From the IMG/VR virus record IMGVR_UViG_3300034096_000720, positions 1 through 45,300 of that record: a stretch of 45,300 nt of DNA. One strand, written 5' to 3'. Positions 1-7,093 of this stretch are shown here, one piece after another. The notes below the pieces were generated by a model. The model did no database searches. It had not been told where the DNA came from and saw only the letters and a list, made by a program, of their open reading frames with translations. Position 1 is the stretch's first letter. Every line of letters begins with the position of its first letter. Origin of the DNA: a virus. Position numbers and translations under genes: made by a program.

Positions 1-205
1 GATAAAAATTTACGATACATTGTTTCTTTGTTTTGAGATATCAGATGGCACTCATCTATCATTACAAAATCTAGAACTCCAAAAGAATCTGCCTTACGAT
101 ATACAGATTGAATTCCTGCAATCGTTAATGGTTTAACCTCTTTTCGTTTCATCGATGCTGAAAATATTCCAATTGATTCTACTGGTAATCCTGTAGCTGT
201 TGCGT
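1..205. repeat. Terminal direct repeat, left copy
   Basis: These 205 bases recur at 45096-45300. The only difference I found is T at 78 against G at 45173. On the minus strand this changes a glycine codon from GGA to GGC, which is synonymous in the helicase gene. The simplest reading is assembly overlap of a circular or circularly permuted phage genome of about 45,095 bp. Confidence 0.95.
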
Positions 206-428
206 AACCTTTACAAGTATTCTCTGATTGTTCTAATAATTCTTTGACATGGCTGAGTATCATTCCTTTACAATTTGGATTAGCTTCGAATGACTTACGA
301 ATTATTTCTGCCATAACTCGTGTTTTTCCACCTCCAGTTGGAATAACAATTATCGTAGATTTATTTGGCTTGTCTAAATTAAATTGAAACAAAGCATCCA
401 CTGAATCTTGTTGGTATCTTCTAAGCAT
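1..428 (-). CDS. SF2 DNA helicase, N-terminal part (continues at the right end)
   Basis: This is the first part of a superfamily 2 helicase gene opened by linearisation. From the ATG at 428 it encodes a conserved start (MLRRYQQDSV), Walker A PTGGGKT at residues 30-36 and the motif II box DECH further on. Coding continues past base 1 into 45095 and down to 43904, giving about 539 residues in all. The ATG overlaps the stop of the upstream gene (TAATG), and a GGAG ribosome site lies 7 bases before it. Such helicases unwind duplex DNA in replication or repair. The gene sits between dpdA and the primase-polymerase, which suggests a replication role. Identification as an SF2 DEAD/DEAH-type helicase is firm; the exact substrate is not known. 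Confidence 0.93.
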   Translation of the reverse strand, partial: MLRRYQQDSVDALFQFNLDKPNKSTIIVIPTGGGKTRVMAEIIRKSFEANPNCKGMILSHVKELLEQSENTCKGYATATGLPVESIGIFSASMKRKEVKPLTIAGIQSVYRKADSFGVLDFVMIDECHLISQNKETMYRKFL

Positions 429-1123
429 TATAATTCTCCAATATTGTCAAACAATGTTTTATCTTTCATACTGTCGTCTATCTTTCTGCTCCATCTCTTA
501 TATCTTTTTATGACTATTTCTAAGCATTCAGAATATGTCAAATGCGATGTTTCCTTCATGCTTTTTATTGCATAAGCATCCCTCCACCAATTTGTAGAAT
601 CAACAGAACTTATTTTTCTGTATTTTGTATATTCTCTTAATGCCCATCCATGTACATGAATATTATTTGGTATCTTTTCTAGTGTTGACCTTATGAAATA
701 TTCTTTATTACCTCTTGGAGGTATTAATCCTAAACCAATCCATTGATTCCTTTCCTGTGAAATTGTAATCAGATCCTTAAGTAATTCAGGTGGATCTGTT
801 TCATGAAATGTAGGGAAACCTTTAGGAAATTTTTCGTAATTCCTTAATGATTTTCGCCAGTCTCCTGAAATATCATCAAGGCCTGCAATGGCATCAGCAT
901 GCAAAACCCACTTTTCAGACCAATCAGCATAAGCGTCTATATCTATTTTTTTGCCTGTACTGAATTCTGAAAACGCACCTGAATCAATTAATATTCTTTC
1001 AAAGGTTTCTTGATATCCATTCATTATCCAATTACTACAAATAGCAAACGATAATAGTACTGGCATTTCATTCGCCCAAGAAGCTTGTAATTGATTATTA
1101 GGGCTTGACAAATATACTTCCAT
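428..1123 (-). CDS. dpdA: DpdA-like DNA 7-deazaguanine transglycosylase
   Basis: This 231-residue protein resembles the phage branch of the tRNA-guanine transglycosylase family. DpdA proteins of this branch swap guanine in DNA for a 7-deazaguanine base. Visible motifs are DSGAF at 47-51 (the family has a catalytic Asp here), FHETD at 106-110, IGLG at 129-132, HVHGWA at 156-161 and SVDSTNW at 173-179. It is shorter than bacterial Tgt (about 370 residues), as expected for phage DpdA. Its start overlaps the stop of queE (TAATG), so the two are probably translationally coupled. That partnership supports DNA rather than tRNA modification. Which base is inserted cannot be read from the sequence. 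A tRNA-acting enzyme is the main alternative. Confidence 0.8.
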   Translation of the reverse strand: MEVYLSSPNNQLQASWANEMPVLLSFAICSNWIMNGYQETFERILIDSGAFSEFSTGKKIDIDAYADWSEKWVLHADAIAGLDDISGDWRKSLRNYEKFPKGFPTFHETDPPELLKDLITISQERNQWIGLGLIPPRGNKEYFIRSTLEKIPNNIHVHGWALREYTKYRKISSVDSTNWWRDAYAIKSMKETSHLTYSECLEIVIKRYKRWSRKIDDSMKDKTLFDNIGEL

Positions 1124-1722
1124 TAATCAACTCCCCAAGTTTTATGTGCTTGAATACCTAATTTAAAATCCTTCCTAGCTTCTACCCAATCTAAACACAT
1201 ACCTAAAGTTTCAGGTCTTTTATCACATGGGGTAATATATTTATGTATGAATCCTGAAAAATCATAATTAAACCAATCTAGCAAGTTGTTTCCGTTAAGG
1301 TCTGGAACTAAATTTATTTGATTGCCTTCGTGAATCTTTAGGTCGCTAGGTTTACCATGAGGAGATACTGATATAAAATTAAATGGAATTTCTTTGACTT
1401 CTCTGATTCCAGAAGTTGCTAGTGCAAATCTTTTAAATGGAAAATATTTTTGTAACTCCCTGATCAATAATCCAACATCTTGATCTGTTGGTTCTCCTCC
1501 AGTAATCCAAATCCATTCAACTTCTTTATTATCTGTTGTTGACAATTCTGTAACTATGTCAGAAATTGTAAATGTAAGTTTGTTATGGTTGTATTTTGTA
1601 TCACAGAATCTACAACCTACTGAACATCCTGCAAGCCTAAAAAATATCTGTATCGTTCCTAAAAAATATCCTTCGCCCTGCACAGTTTTAAAAATATGTT
1701 TGTCAGCAAATAAAAACTTCAT
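1123..1722 (-). CDS. queE: 7-carboxy-7-deazaguanine synthase QueE
   Basis: A radical SAM enzyme of 199 residues that converts 6-carboxytetrahydropterin to 7-carboxy-7-deazaguanine in the queuosine/archaeosine base pathway. The family signature VQGEG is at 14-18. The cluster-binding cysteines are C33, C37 and C40 in CSVGCRFC (CxxxCxxC spacing), followed by the SAM-binding GGEP segment. I start it at the ATG at 1722, not the GTG at 1728, because that GTG lies inside the AGAGGTG ribosome site. Its stop overlaps the dpdA start, so the product probably feeds DpdA. No FolE, QueD or QueC is seen in this genome, so the host would have to supply 6-carboxytetrahydropterin and perform any later steps. 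Confidence 0.9.
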   Translation of the reverse strand: MKFLFADKHIFKTVQGEGYFLGTIQIFFRLAGCSVGCRFCDTKYNHNKLTFTISDIVTELSTTDNKEVEWIWITGGEPTDQDVGLLIRELQKYFPFKRFALATSGIREVKEIPFNFISVSPHGKPSDLKIHEGNQINLVPDLNGNNLLDWFNYDFSGFIHKYITPCDKRPETLGMCLDWVEARKDFKLGIQAHKTWGVD

Positions 1723-1724
1723 AA

Positions 1725-2105
1725 TCACCTCTTAAGTTTATTAAATCCATTAATGCAATTCATATTCCCAAAATTGTCTTCTTGTTCGTTAATATCAACA
1801 AGAAAAGGTTTATCTAATATGATCGAAAGATCATTTACTTTGATCTCTGTTTGTATCCCGCAAGAACTAACAAGCCTTGCAAATTTTCTTCTTGAATCTG
1901 CCCTAAATTTAGAATCATTTGACCACATATGAAAATTACAATCAACCAACTTTCCTTGATAAGAACCTTGAATGATTTGAATATCGCAAGCAATGTATTT
2001 ATTACCTGCTTTAGATGTTTTTATATCTGCCTTTAGGACCCTAGCTGTGTAAGTTCCTTTAGGTATTGGTTTACATTCTTCTGGTGAAAATATTAGATCA
2101 TCCAT
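1725..2105 (-). CDS. DUF669-like phage replication accessory protein
   Basis: 126 residues that fit the DUF669 pattern: an N-terminal P-x-G-x-Y (PKGTYTARV), then a K-A-G-N-K-Y-I segment, then G-x-Y-x-G-K-L. DUF669 proteins are common beside phage recombination ATPases and are often suspected single-stranded DNA-binding proteins, but their function is not established. A GAGGTG ribosome site sits 4 bases before the ATG. The gene follows a hairpin terminator and overlaps the 5' end of the queE reading region. A shorter-range relationship to the next upstream gene (2162-2587) is apparent from the shared P-x-G-x-Y start. Confidence 0.65.
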   Translation of the reverse strand: MDDLIFSPEECKPIPKGTYTARVLKADIKTSKAGNKYIACDIQIIQGSYQGKLVDCNFHMWSNDSKFRADSRRKFARLVSSCGIQTEIKVNDLSIILDKPFLVDINEQEDNFGNMNCINGFNKLKR

Positions 2106-2117
2106 GAAACACCTCGT

Positions 2118-2150
2118 AAAAATAAAGGGGAAGAACCTTAATTCTTCCCC
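2118..2150 (-). terminator. Intrinsic terminator between two DUF669-like genes
   Basis: On the minus strand a perfect 9-bp stem (GGGGAAGAA with TTCTTCCCC, bases 2127-2135 and 2142-2150) with a 6-base loop is followed by TTTATTTTT at 2118-2126. It lies inside the otherwise continuous minus-strand block, so genes from 2105 onward depend on read-through or another promoter. Confidence 0.85.
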
Positions 2151-2161
2151 AGTTAATAAAA

Positions 2162-2587
2162 TTAAACAGTGTAAAATTTGTCAATGTTTTCGTATACATT
2201 TCCATCTTTTTCACTATTCTTAATCTTAACCATACAAGATTGACCTAAAATAGATTGTGCAGTAAGCTTTTCAAGACCTAAAGCACGATCTAAAGATTGC
2301 CTAATTTTTGCATGAATGTTACATACCTTAGGATTACTATGTCCGTCTTTGATATATAGGGAAAATGTTTTAATCCTACCTCCCATTTCATGTGAGTCAT
2401 CAATTTTAACGGATAAAGAAATCCATCTTTTATCATCCTTTGATCGCATCTCTGCTTTTGTAATTGTGATTGGATAATCACCAGAAGGAAGAACATCGCT
2501 TTTTTGAATTTCTTTTGCTTCTTCAACAGAGAAAATTTCAAAGTCGTCTGATCCATTTCCAAAAGCATCGTAGTTATCAACAGCCAT
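2162..2587 (-). CDS. DUF669-like protein, possible ssDNA-binding protein
   Basis: 141 residues with an acidic N-terminus (residues 1-30), then LPSGDYPITITKAEM, and a later segment NIHAKIRQSLDRALG typical of DUF669-type phage proteins. It probably serves the Sak4-like ATPase encoded immediately upstream: the ATG overlaps that gene's stop (TAATG), so the two are coupled. A single-stranded DNA-binding role is an inference from this pairing and from the acidic tail, which here is at the N-terminus rather than the usual C-terminus. It could instead be a general recombination accessory factor. It is the last gene before the internal terminator. Confidence 0.55.
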   Translation of the reverse strand: MAVDNYDAFGNGSDDFEIFSVEEAKEIQKSDVLPSGDYPITITKAEMRSKDDKRWISLSVKIDDSHEMGGRIKTFSLYIKDGHSNPKVCNIHAKIRQSLDRALGLEKLTAQSILGQSCMVKIKNSEKDGNVYENIDKFYTV

Positions 2588-3348
2588 TATACAGTCTCCT
2601 TTTTAGAACTAGAAAAAATAGAATTGATCTTGTTGACAAAAGCGTCAACAGACATTACACCAGACACTCCAGGGATCCTAGATTTAGCGGTTAGGCCACC
2701 TCTAGGTGTTACTGTTACAGTCCTCTTAACATTGTCTCCTTCCTTTTTAATAATGGATTTACCTTCGTCATCGATCACTAAATCAATTTCGATAAATCCG
2801 ATTAAGTCAGCCCAACTTGTAGCCCACTCAGTCATACTTTTATCGCCACGAACTTGAAATGCAGCATACTCTCCTCTTGTTGGATCGTTGACATTTTTAA
2901 TCGTACTATGAGCCAAGAACCAAACCCCTAGATCCTTTTTAGAACATAGAGAATTAATCGCTAGGCTCATCTGAGTTGAAGCTTCTATCAGCCCTTTACC
3001 ATATCCGCCACACGCCAGAACTATTGAACTAGAATTAGATTGCATACAGATATGTTGATGTAGCAATCGTTCTAGTGCCGTCAAACTATCAATGACTATG
3101 TTCTTATAATCGAATGTTTTGCTTCCAGAAATTTCCTTTATGATTTCTTTAATGGTTACAACAAACTCGTTCCAAGAATTAATCCTGATAGCATCAACAT
3201 CTATACCTGAAATACCATCCTCGATGTTAAGGAATAAAGGTTTTTCAAGTTTTGATCCTAGCGTTGACTTTCCACTTCCTTCTGGTCCAAACAAAACCGC
3301 TTTAGGTTTATTATTAGGACCAAAGTTAATAGGTTTAGAAATATTCAT
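2587..3348 (-). CDS. Sak4-like recombination ATPase (AAA_24 family)
   Basis: 253-residue P-loop ATPase. Walker A GPEGSGKST lies at residues 21-29 (G21 to T29). A hydrophobic strand ending in D-S (NIVIDSLTALER) near residue 90 fits Walker B, and VWFLAHS fits the next core strand. This arrangement matches the RecA-like phage ATPases of Pfam AAA_24, including Sak4 recombinases that help anneal single-stranded DNA. Flanking genes, with RecE-like nuclease and RusA resolvase across the divergent promoter, fit a recombination module. The start overlaps the upstream stop (TAATG), with GGAG 8 bases before it. Recombinase activity is inferred from family and context. Confidence 0.8.
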   Translation of the reverse strand: MNISKPINFGPNNKPKAVLFGPEGSGKSTLGSKLEKPLFLNIEDGISGIDVDAIRINSWNEFVVTIKEIIKEISGSKTFDYKNIVIDSLTALERLLHQHICMQSNSSSIVLACGGYGKGLIEASTQMSLAINSLCSKKDLGVWFLAHSTIKNVNDPTRGEYAAFQVRGDKSMTEWATSWADLIGFIEIDLVIDDEGKSIIKKEGDNVKRTVTVTPRGGLTAKSRIPGVSGVMSVDAFVNKINSIFSSSKKETV

Positions 3349-3803
3349 TAGTCATTCTCCTGTTCATCAATGTTAAAAATTCTAAGTGATACATCATAGT
3401 TGTTGGCTTGAAACCAAGCATGCTTTAGTTTCATTTCATGGTTTTCACCAAAGAAATGTTGGCAACCTAAAGTCAAGATTTCATCAAAAATATCACGATG
3501 AACTGTAATATTAAATTTAGTTTTTGTAGCTAAGATGTTAATAGTTCCAATGATGTCAATAATATTTTCATCGTCAGAATTAAGTTCTTGTCTAATTTCT
3601 GTAACATCAAAAATAGAACGATCAGCAAAGTGACCATAACCCATTTGATTCTTTTCCATCCCTGTGTCAAGAAAAGGTTTCATCATCTCAAAATTGAAAT
3701 CAAGAATTACGATAAGTCCATACCCATCGATTCCAAGATTGTTAAATGTTCTTGACTCGGACGCTAGGTTAAAGATTCTTTTCTTTGGTTCAACAGACGA
3801 CAT
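3348..3803 (-). CDS. Conserved hypothetical early protein
   Basis: 151 residues, not recognised. A mixed alpha/beta protein is suggested by strands such as GYGLIVILDFN and a histidine/phenylalanine segment HFFGENHEMKLKHAWF near the C-terminus. No catalytic motif, membrane segment or zinc cluster is visible. It has a strong ribosome site (AAAGGGAG, 5 bases before ATG at 3803) and its stop overlaps the start of the Sak4-like ATPase, so a replication or recombination role is likely by association only. A large nested hairpin (3828-3888) lies just upstream of its ribosome site. Confidence 0.75.
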   Translation of the reverse strand: MSSVEPKKRIFNLASESRTFNNLGIDGYGLIVILDFNFEMMKPFLDTGMEKNQMGYGHFADRSIFDVTEIRQELNSDDENIIDIIGTINILATKTKFNITVHRDIFDEILTLGCQHFFGENHEMKLKHAWFQANNYDVSLRIFNIDEQEND

Positions 3804-3827
3804 AACAACTCCCTTTAAAGGTAGAAA

Positions 3828-3888
3828 TTGACCAACGGCTGTATGTGTGCCTACGTCCTAGGAAACGATCCTAGTAACCGTTGGTCAA
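3828..3888. other. Nested inverted repeat between two minus-strand genes
   Basis: TTGACCAACGG at 3828-3838 is the exact reverse complement of 3878-3888, and inside it TCCTAGG/TCCTAG forms a second, shorter pairing (about 3856-3874). The right arm overlaps the stop of the 3885-4100 gene. No T-run follows on either strand, so a simple terminator is unlikely; an operator, attenuator or mRNA processing/protecting hairpin is possible. Confidence 0.7.
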
Positions 3889-4100
3889 AGATCATCGAGT
3901 GGGGTGTATTCGCTAATGTCGATCGACATTTTAGCGTTGAACTTTTCTCCAGTGTTATCGCATGCACGAAAATCATGCTTTAAGTCTTTAGGATGAAAAA
4001 TTTGTAATCCATAAAAATTGCGAGCAATCATCAAAAGCTTTTTTTCTTCTGAGCCAGGCTGCAAGTTTGTTGGTTTAGATGCTTCATCTTTAGACATCAT
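3885..4100 (-). CDS. Small hypothetical early protein
   Basis: 71 residues, unrecognised. It is hydrophilic, with a lysine-rich first third and the segment FYGLQIFHPKDLKHDFRACD. It is the first gene of the minus-strand replication block, downstream of the divergent control region. Two adjacent ATGs (4100 and 4097) can serve as start; an AAGGAA ribosome site lies 7 bases before the first. Its stop lies inside the right arm of the 3828-3888 inverted repeat. Being promoter-proximal, it could be regulatory, but nothing in the sequence shows that. Confidence 0.6.
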   Translation of the reverse strand: MMSKDEASKPTNLQPGSEEKKLLMIARNFYGLQIFHPKDLKHDFRACDNTGEKFNAKMSIDISEYTPLDDL

Positions 4101-4270
4101 TGGAGAATTCCTTTTCCATACTCCCTCACCACAAATGAATCTTATAGTTGATCATTAAAAAAGTAAACAGAATTATCATACATTTTAAAAAATAATAATT
4201 TGTAATAATAATAGATACAATAAAATTGTTTTTTGATAATATTTAAAATAGCCAGAAAGCGAGGTGTCAC
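4101..4270. promoter_or_regulatory. Divergent control region between the two early blocks
   Basis: 170 very AT-rich bases separate diverging genes at 4100 (minus) and 4271 (plus). A minus-strand promoter candidate has -35 TTTACT (4162-4167) and -10 TATAAG (4141-4146), with a shorter than usual 15-bp spacer. I could not fix a plus-strand promoter: several TTG and TAAAAT-like hexamers occur before the GAGGTG ribosome site at 4261. The first plus-strand gene encodes a ribbon-helix-helix protein, which could bind here. Confidence 0.45.
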
Positions 4271-4453
4271 ATGGCTAAAAAAAGAGGTACGAAAAAAGGT
4301 GAAAGGGAAAAGCTTTGGATAATTTTCCGCCTTGGCTCAGACCTTAAAAGCAAGATTCATCATCTTGCACTTGCAAAAAATCGTACGATGAATGGTCAGA
4401 CTTTAGAAATTTTAGAAAACTTTTTTAAGGAGAATCATAATGATTCCTATTGA
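4271..4453 (+). CDS. Arc/CopG-like ribbon-helix-helix DNA-binding protein
   Basis: 60 residues. A basic N-terminal arm (KKRGTKKGEREK) precedes a short strand (WIIFRLGSDL) and two helices, the second with ALAKNRTMNGQTLEILENFF. This is the layout of Arc-type ribbon-helix-helix repressors, which bind operators as dimers through the strand. The basic arm also resembles that of Arc. It is the first gene of its block and sits on the divergent promoter, consistent with self-regulation or control of the minus-strand early genes. A GAGGTG ribosome site precedes it by 4 bases. It overlaps the start of the next gene by 14 bases. Confidence 0.65.
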   Translation: MAKKRGTKKGEREKLWIIFRLGSDLKSKIHHLALAKNRTMNGQTLEILENFFKENHNDSY

Positions 4454-5228
4454 GTATTTGTCTCACAGTCGTTTAGAAATGTTTAGAAAAAATCCTACTC
4501 TTTATAAGAAAACATACATAGATAAAGTTACAGAGCGAACTTCATCTCCTGCTATGATTCTTGGAAGTTTAGTTCATTCAATGTTATTGGAACCGGAGAC
4601 GGTTGATGAAAAGTTTGCTGTTGCTCCTATATGTGATAAGCGTACTAAAGCAGGTAAAGAAACTTTTGAAAAATTTCAAGAGACATTGAAACCTGAAACT
4701 ATGATTATTACACACGATGATGTTCAACAAGCTAACAGAATGATTGCTTCAATTCATGAAAACACAGCTTCAAGTTATTTTCTTAATTCTTCTACAATAG
4801 TAAAAGAAAAAGAAATATTAACAGAGGTTGTTTTTGATGCTGCACCAATCAACGTCAAGTTTATTTGTGATCTATATGATACACAAAATAATTGGGTAGC
4901 TGATTTAAAAACAGCTTCCAGTTATGATGTTCTTGACTGGGGTAAAGATTGCGTGTTTAACGGTTACTTCAGACAACTAGCGTTATACCGATTCTGTCTT
5001 AGATCAATGCAAATACCTATCAGGGATTGTTTCCATATCGTTGTAGACAAGAATGAATATCCATCCGCGATGGTTGTTCAGTTTGATAGTTCTGATATTG
5101 ATAGGGCAGAAAACCAAGTGTTTGAAGGAATTAGGGCATTAATTAATGCTCATTCAACAGGTGTTTTTCAGCCTAATTATTACGGAATTATTCCTAAAGT
5201 AACTGCACCAGCTTGGTCATGGAGATAA
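4440..5228 (+). CDS. RecE-like PD-(D/E)XK exonuclease (DUF3799 type)
   Basis: 262 residues with the layout of the RecE/exonuclease VIII-like nuclease domain. Visible are a His in LGSLVHSML (H46), the first catalytic Asp in FICDLYD (D144), the D-x-K of VADLKTA (D155, K157) and the Q-x3-Y motif in FRQLALY (Q179, Y183). Such enzymes resect one strand of duplex DNA to make tails for an annealing recombinase; here the partner is probably the Sak4-like ATPase on the other side of the divergent promoter. The ATG at 4440 overlaps the previous gene, with AAGGAG about 8 bases upstream. A RusA resolvase follows. Confidence 0.85.
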   Translation: MIPIEYLSHSRLEMFRKNPTLYKKTYIDKVTERTSSPAMILGSLVHSMLLEPETVDEKFAVAPICDKRTKAGKETFEKFQETLKPETMIITHDDVQQANRMIASIHENTASSYFLNSSTIVKEKEILTEVVFDAAPINVKFICDLYDTQNNWVADLKTASSYDVLDWGKDCVFNGYFRQLALYRFCLRSMQIPIRDCFHIVVDKNEYPSAMVVQFDSSDIDRAENQVFEGIRALINAHSTGVFQPNYYGIIPKVTAPAWSWR

Positions 5229-5311
5229 GTCTAGATGCGGAGATACATCTAGATGAAACTGGTGAGCTGGTCTTATGTGTCAACTTGTTGTTGGCATTAA
5301 AAGGACAATAG
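5219..5311 (+). CDS. Possible 30-residue peptide
   Basis: A short ORF starting inside the last codons of the RecE-like gene. It encodes an acidic peptide beginning MEISLDAEIHLDETGELVL. It has no clear ribosome site, but translation could be coupled to the upstream stop, which lies just downstream of its start. A second short ORF (5275-5367, beginning MCQLVVGIKR) overlaps it in another frame and has a GGTGAG 8 bases upstream. At most one of the two is likely real. Confidence 0.3.
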   Translation: MEISLDAEIHLDETGELVLCVNLLLALKGQ

Positions 5312-5370
5312 TTTTACCGAGCTATTTAGTAACACACGGCTCACCTTTATTTTTCATAGGAGTTTAATGA

Positions 5371-5760
5371 ATGACTAAAAATTGGGGTACAACTATATTG
5401 TTTACATTGCCCCCTTCTGCAAATAGCTGTTGGCGTAATGTTAATGGTAGAACAATCTTGTCTGCAAAATATAGGCAGTGGAAACTAGAAAACATGCCTA
5501 TAGGTAGCGAAGGTGTATTTTGCCCTGATTACCCTGTTAACATAAATATAGTTGTACGACCTGGGAAAAAGTGGCGTAAGTGTGATCTTGATAATAGAAT
5601 TAAGCCTATCCTTGATCAGCTTAAGAATTGTAAATATCTTAAGGATGATAATTGTGATTATGTTAAAGCTATATCAATAAAGCTAGGTAAAAAAGCAGAT
5701 AATGATTTCGAAAGTTATGTCGAGATTGATATGTTAAAATGTGAAGATTTATCTATATAA
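5371..5760 (+). CDS. rusA: RusA-like Holliday junction resolvase
   Basis: 129 residues, close to the usual RusA length (about 120). Family features are the opening FTLPPSANSCWR, then SAKYRQW, then the acidic cluster CDLDNRIKPILDQLK and LKDDNCD. RusA dimers cut four-way DNA junctions, using conserved aspartates in the D-x-D-N, D-x-L and D-D segments, all of which are present here. In phages it resolves recombination intermediates or branched DNA before packaging. A GGAG ribosome site precedes the start. It follows the RecE-like nuclease in the same block. Confidence 0.88.
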   Translation: MTKNWGTTILFTLPPSANSCWRNVNGRTILSAKYRQWKLENMPIGSEGVFCPDYPVNINIVVRPGKKWRKCDLDNRIKPILDQLKNCKYLKDDNCDYVKAISIKLGKKADNDFESYVEIDMLKCEDLSI

Positions 5761-5790
5761 TGATAGATCAAAAAGTTATGGAATAAAAAT

Positions 5791-6345
5791 ATGAGCAAAA
5801 GGATTTCTCAATCAGAAGCAATTCAAATGGCAACAAGACGATCTTGTTTTTTTATTCGAGAATATACAGGATTAGAAATTATGCCAGAAGAATTGTTTTC
5901 AACTTGCAATGAAGCTATATCTATTTTATCGATGAAATGGGATTCTGAATTAATACCTATTAAAAAAAACCCAGAGTCGATTCTTAATATAGTTTGTTGT
6001 ATGAATGTTATGGAATGGTGCCTTAACAGTTGTGAAATAAAAACTAATTCGAAAGGATATAAATTAAATGCACAAAAGATAAGTGATGAACTTGTAGAAA
6101 TGTCTGTAAATTTTGAAAAAATGTTTCCAGGTTTAATGTCAACAAAAGGGGCAGAAAAATCAATGTATGATGGAGTTTCAGCTACGGCTGAAGCTGTAGA
6201 AACAAAAGGATTTTTTTGGTCAAAAAAGTTGAATGAAAAGATAACAATTCTCATGAGTTTTTACCCAGTGTTACAAATTCATGCGAAACAAAATGCAAAG
6301 CTTTTAGAATTAATGAATTGTTTAACAACCAATAAGGGAGTTTAA
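5791..6345 (+). CDS. Hypothetical protein
   Basis: 184 residues, not recognised. It is mostly helical in appearance, with several cysteines (RRSCFF, FSTC, VCCMN, WCLNSC) in non-zinc-finger spacing, so an intracellular reduced protein is likely. No catalytic motif was seen. Upstream ribosome-site sequence is poor (only GGAA, 10 bases before the ATG). Its stop overlaps the next start (TAATG at 6343-6347), which argues that the two genes are expressed together. Confidence 0.7.
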   Translation: MSKRISQSEAIQMATRRSCFFIREYTGLEIMPEELFSTCNEAISILSMKWDSELIPIKKNPESILNIVCCMNVMEWCLNSCEIKTNSKGYKLNAQKISDELVEMSVNFEKMFPGLMSTKGAEKSMYDGVSATAEAVETKGFFWSKKLNEKITILMSFYPVLQIHAKQNAKLLELMNCLTTNKGV

Positions 6346-6734
6346 TGATGGCTTGTACGATTAATGATGTTATTTATGTAACGAGTGCTGAAGCTAGGAT
6401 AATTCTAGGTATCAGTGCGTCAGCTATGACACATAATATTACGAAACTTATATTTCGCAATGTTATAAACCTAAACGATTTTGATTTTGCTACAAACTTA
6501 CTTGAATCAGCTGGAGTATTATCAGATGATATGAAAATAAGGATCAAGAAGATTACTGATAAGACAAGAGCTACATACTTGATTCCTATCGATCAAGTCG
6601 TAGAAAAAGCAAAAGCATATAAGGAAAAAGAAAACAAAAGAATTGAGCGTAAGCTTAAAAGGATTCAAGAAGCATTGAAACTTGTTAATGAATCTAATGG
6701 TTACACAAACAATCAAATTACAGAAAAGGAATAG
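6345..6734 (+). CDS. Probable helix-turn-helix protein with helical tail
   Basis: 129 residues. The segment YVTSAEARIILGISASAMTH at about residues 11-30 looks like the helix-turn-helix of phage small DNA-binding proteins of the excisionase/MerR type. A long charged helix follows (KAKAYKEKENKRIERKLKRI, about 90-110), probably a coiled coil for dimerisation. No nuclease or ligand-binding domain is present. It may be a transcription regulator, but target and direction of control are unknown. Two ATGs (6345 and 6348) are possible; AAGGGAG precedes both. Confidence 0.5.
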   Translation: MMACTINDVIYVTSAEARIILGISASAMTHNITKLIFRNVINLNDFDFATNLLESAGVLSDDMKIRIKKITDKTRATYLIPIDQVVEKAKAYKEKENKRIERKLKRIQEALKLVNESNGYTNNQITEKE

Positions 6735-6737
6735 CAA

Positions 6738-7046
6738 ATGGAATTGCAAGATTATAAGGACTTTTTTCAGAAATGTACGCAACATATTTCCGATCGAACT
6801 GCAACTTATGGTTCACCAGAAGTTAATTTTAAACATATTGCAAACGCTTGGAGTATCGTTTTAAAGCGAAAAATTACTCCATATGAAGTTTCAATAATGA
6901 TGGTTCACTTAAAGCTTGCACGGCTCGTTAATGATATTCATATTGATTCTATTCAAGACGCAGCAGCTTACCTAGCTATTGCACAATCTTTTGCTAAACA
7001 GGAAGCTGGAATAGAAGAACATTGGTTATCTAAAGTGCAGCTATAA
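6738..7046 (+). CDS. DUF6378-like phage protein
   Basis: 102 residues matching the pattern of a small phage family (DUF6378): R-x-A-T-Y-G at about 20-25, then NFKHIANAWSIVL, then MMVHLKLARLVND, and a C-terminal D-x-x-Q-D-A-A-A-Y-L-A-I-A helix. The helical pattern with paired acidic residues recalls MazG-like nucleotide pyrophosphohydrolases, but the full metal-binding signature is absent, so I do not assign that reaction. It is the last gene of the early plus-strand block and runs straight into a strong terminator. Confidence 0.65.
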   Translation: MELQDYKDFFQKCTQHISDRTATYGSPEVNFKHIANAWSIVLKRKITPYEVSIMMVHLKLARLVNDIHIDSIQDAAAYLAIAQSFAKQEAGIEEHWLSKVQL

Positions 7047-7084
7047 AAAAAAGGATAGGGAAAACCCCTATCCTTATTTTTTTT
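7045..7084. terminator. Bidirectional intrinsic terminator
   Basis: A 10-bp stem (AAGGATAGGG at 7051-7060 with CCCTATCCTT at 7066-7075) and a 5-base loop are flanked by an A-run on the left and a T-run on the right. It therefore works on both strands, ending the converging plus block (4271-7046) and minus block (12637-7094). Confidence 0.95.
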
Positions 7085-7093
7085 ATTTTTATA

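Noticed and set aside
6738-7046. MazG-type nucleotide pyrophosphohydrolase
   Set aside because: The helical layout is suggestive, but the E-x-x-E...E-x-x-D metal signature is not clearly present.
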